NCBI GenBank assembly: GCA_013140935.1
Contig: JABFSD010000982.1
Location: forward strand, 1 to 5,707
Direction of reading: 5' to 3'
Length of the DNA: 5,707 nucleotides
DNA from: Acidobacteriota bacterium
Lineage (GTDB): Bacteria; Acidobacteriota; Blastocatellia; RBC074
Shown: piece after piece, positions 5,626 to 5,707 of the stretch
Numbering within the stretch: the stretch's first letter is position 1
How the letters are laid out: each line of letters opens with the position of its first letter
Translations under genes and position numbers: made by a program
The notes under the pieces: generated by a model
What the model was told of the DNA's origin: nothing
The model's input: the letters and a program-made list of their open reading frames with translations, nothing else
Database searches by the model: none

Positions 5626-5707
5626 ATGAAAGCTGAAGTGGTGATCGGTTCGGTGATTGGCAATTATCGCGTCCAGCAAAAGCTGGCCGAAGTGGCGGAG
5701 TATGTGC
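5626..5707 (+). CDS. N-terminal fragment, possible serine/threonine protein kinase
   Basis: 27 codons are visible from an ATG at 5626, and the frame runs off the right edge. A modest AGG at 5617-5619 lies 6 bases upstream of the ATG. The segment IGSVIGNYRVQQKLAE strongly resembles the start of bacterial Hanks-type kinases, which typically read 'iG..lg.YRi...LgeGgmG.VY'. The expected glycine-rich ATP loop should follow directly, but the frame reads VAEYV, with no glycines. Either this is a divergent or pseudokinase N-lobe, or a small indel near 5691-5696 disrupts the loop (the bases there can read EGG in another frame). If a kinase, it would phosphorylate Ser/Thr on cytoplasmic proteins. The neighbour on the left is the divergent secreted hydrolase. 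Confidence 0.5.
   Translation, partial: MKAEVVIGSVIGNYRVQQKLAEVAEYV

Overview
The window reads as a chromosomal piece from a moderately GC-rich environmental bacterium. An Acidobacteriota member, perhaps class Blastocatellia, fits best. The clues are the dense mix of signalling proteins (a receiver-PAS protein, a NarL-type regulator, an ECF-type sigma factor, the apparent start of a Ser/Thr kinase), starts with poor Shine-Dalgarno sequences, and a secreted BD-FAE-type hydrolase. This is inference from gene style; no taxonomic marker gene is present.

Layout. Positions 1-742 (minus) carry the N-terminus of a receiver-PAS signalling protein that runs off the left edge. A 744-base gap follows with no convincing gene. 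At 1487-2269 (plus) is a complete NarL/LuxR-type response regulator. Next is a gap of about 910 bases without a gene (2270-3180) that is clearly not featureless: it has a consensus -10 box with a GC-rich discriminator at 2431, a possible three-way-junction fold just after the predicted transcription start, a 13-base perfect inverted repeat, and at 2851-3027 a nested set of helices that looks like a structured RNA on the plus strand. At 3181-3822 (plus) is an ECF-type sigma factor with a good Shine-Dalgarno. It converges on a secreted hydrolase of 510 residues (3909-5441, minus) made of two tandem alpha/beta-hydrolase domains. The 86 bases between them hold a 27-pair imperfect hairpin built from 9-base repeats. 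After a 184-base divergent intergenic region with an extended -10 promoter inside an 8-base inverted repeat, a second plus-strand gene begins at 5626. It looks like a protein kinase but is cut by the window edge.

How the genes relate. The receiver-PAS protein and the NarL-type regulator are divergent neighbours and could belong to one phosphorelay, but nothing in the sequence proves pairing. The sigma factor has no visible anti-sigma partner within the window. The hydrolase appears to be a stand-alone secreted enzyme.

The two most interesting points are the structured, gene-free block at 2851-3027 (possibly an undescribed non-coding RNA, a known Acidobacteriota RNA motif, or a group II intron fragment) and the hydrolase's first domain. 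That domain keeps the oxyanion, acid and histidine positions but has aspartate in place of the nucleophilic serine and lacks the cap insertion seen in the second domain.
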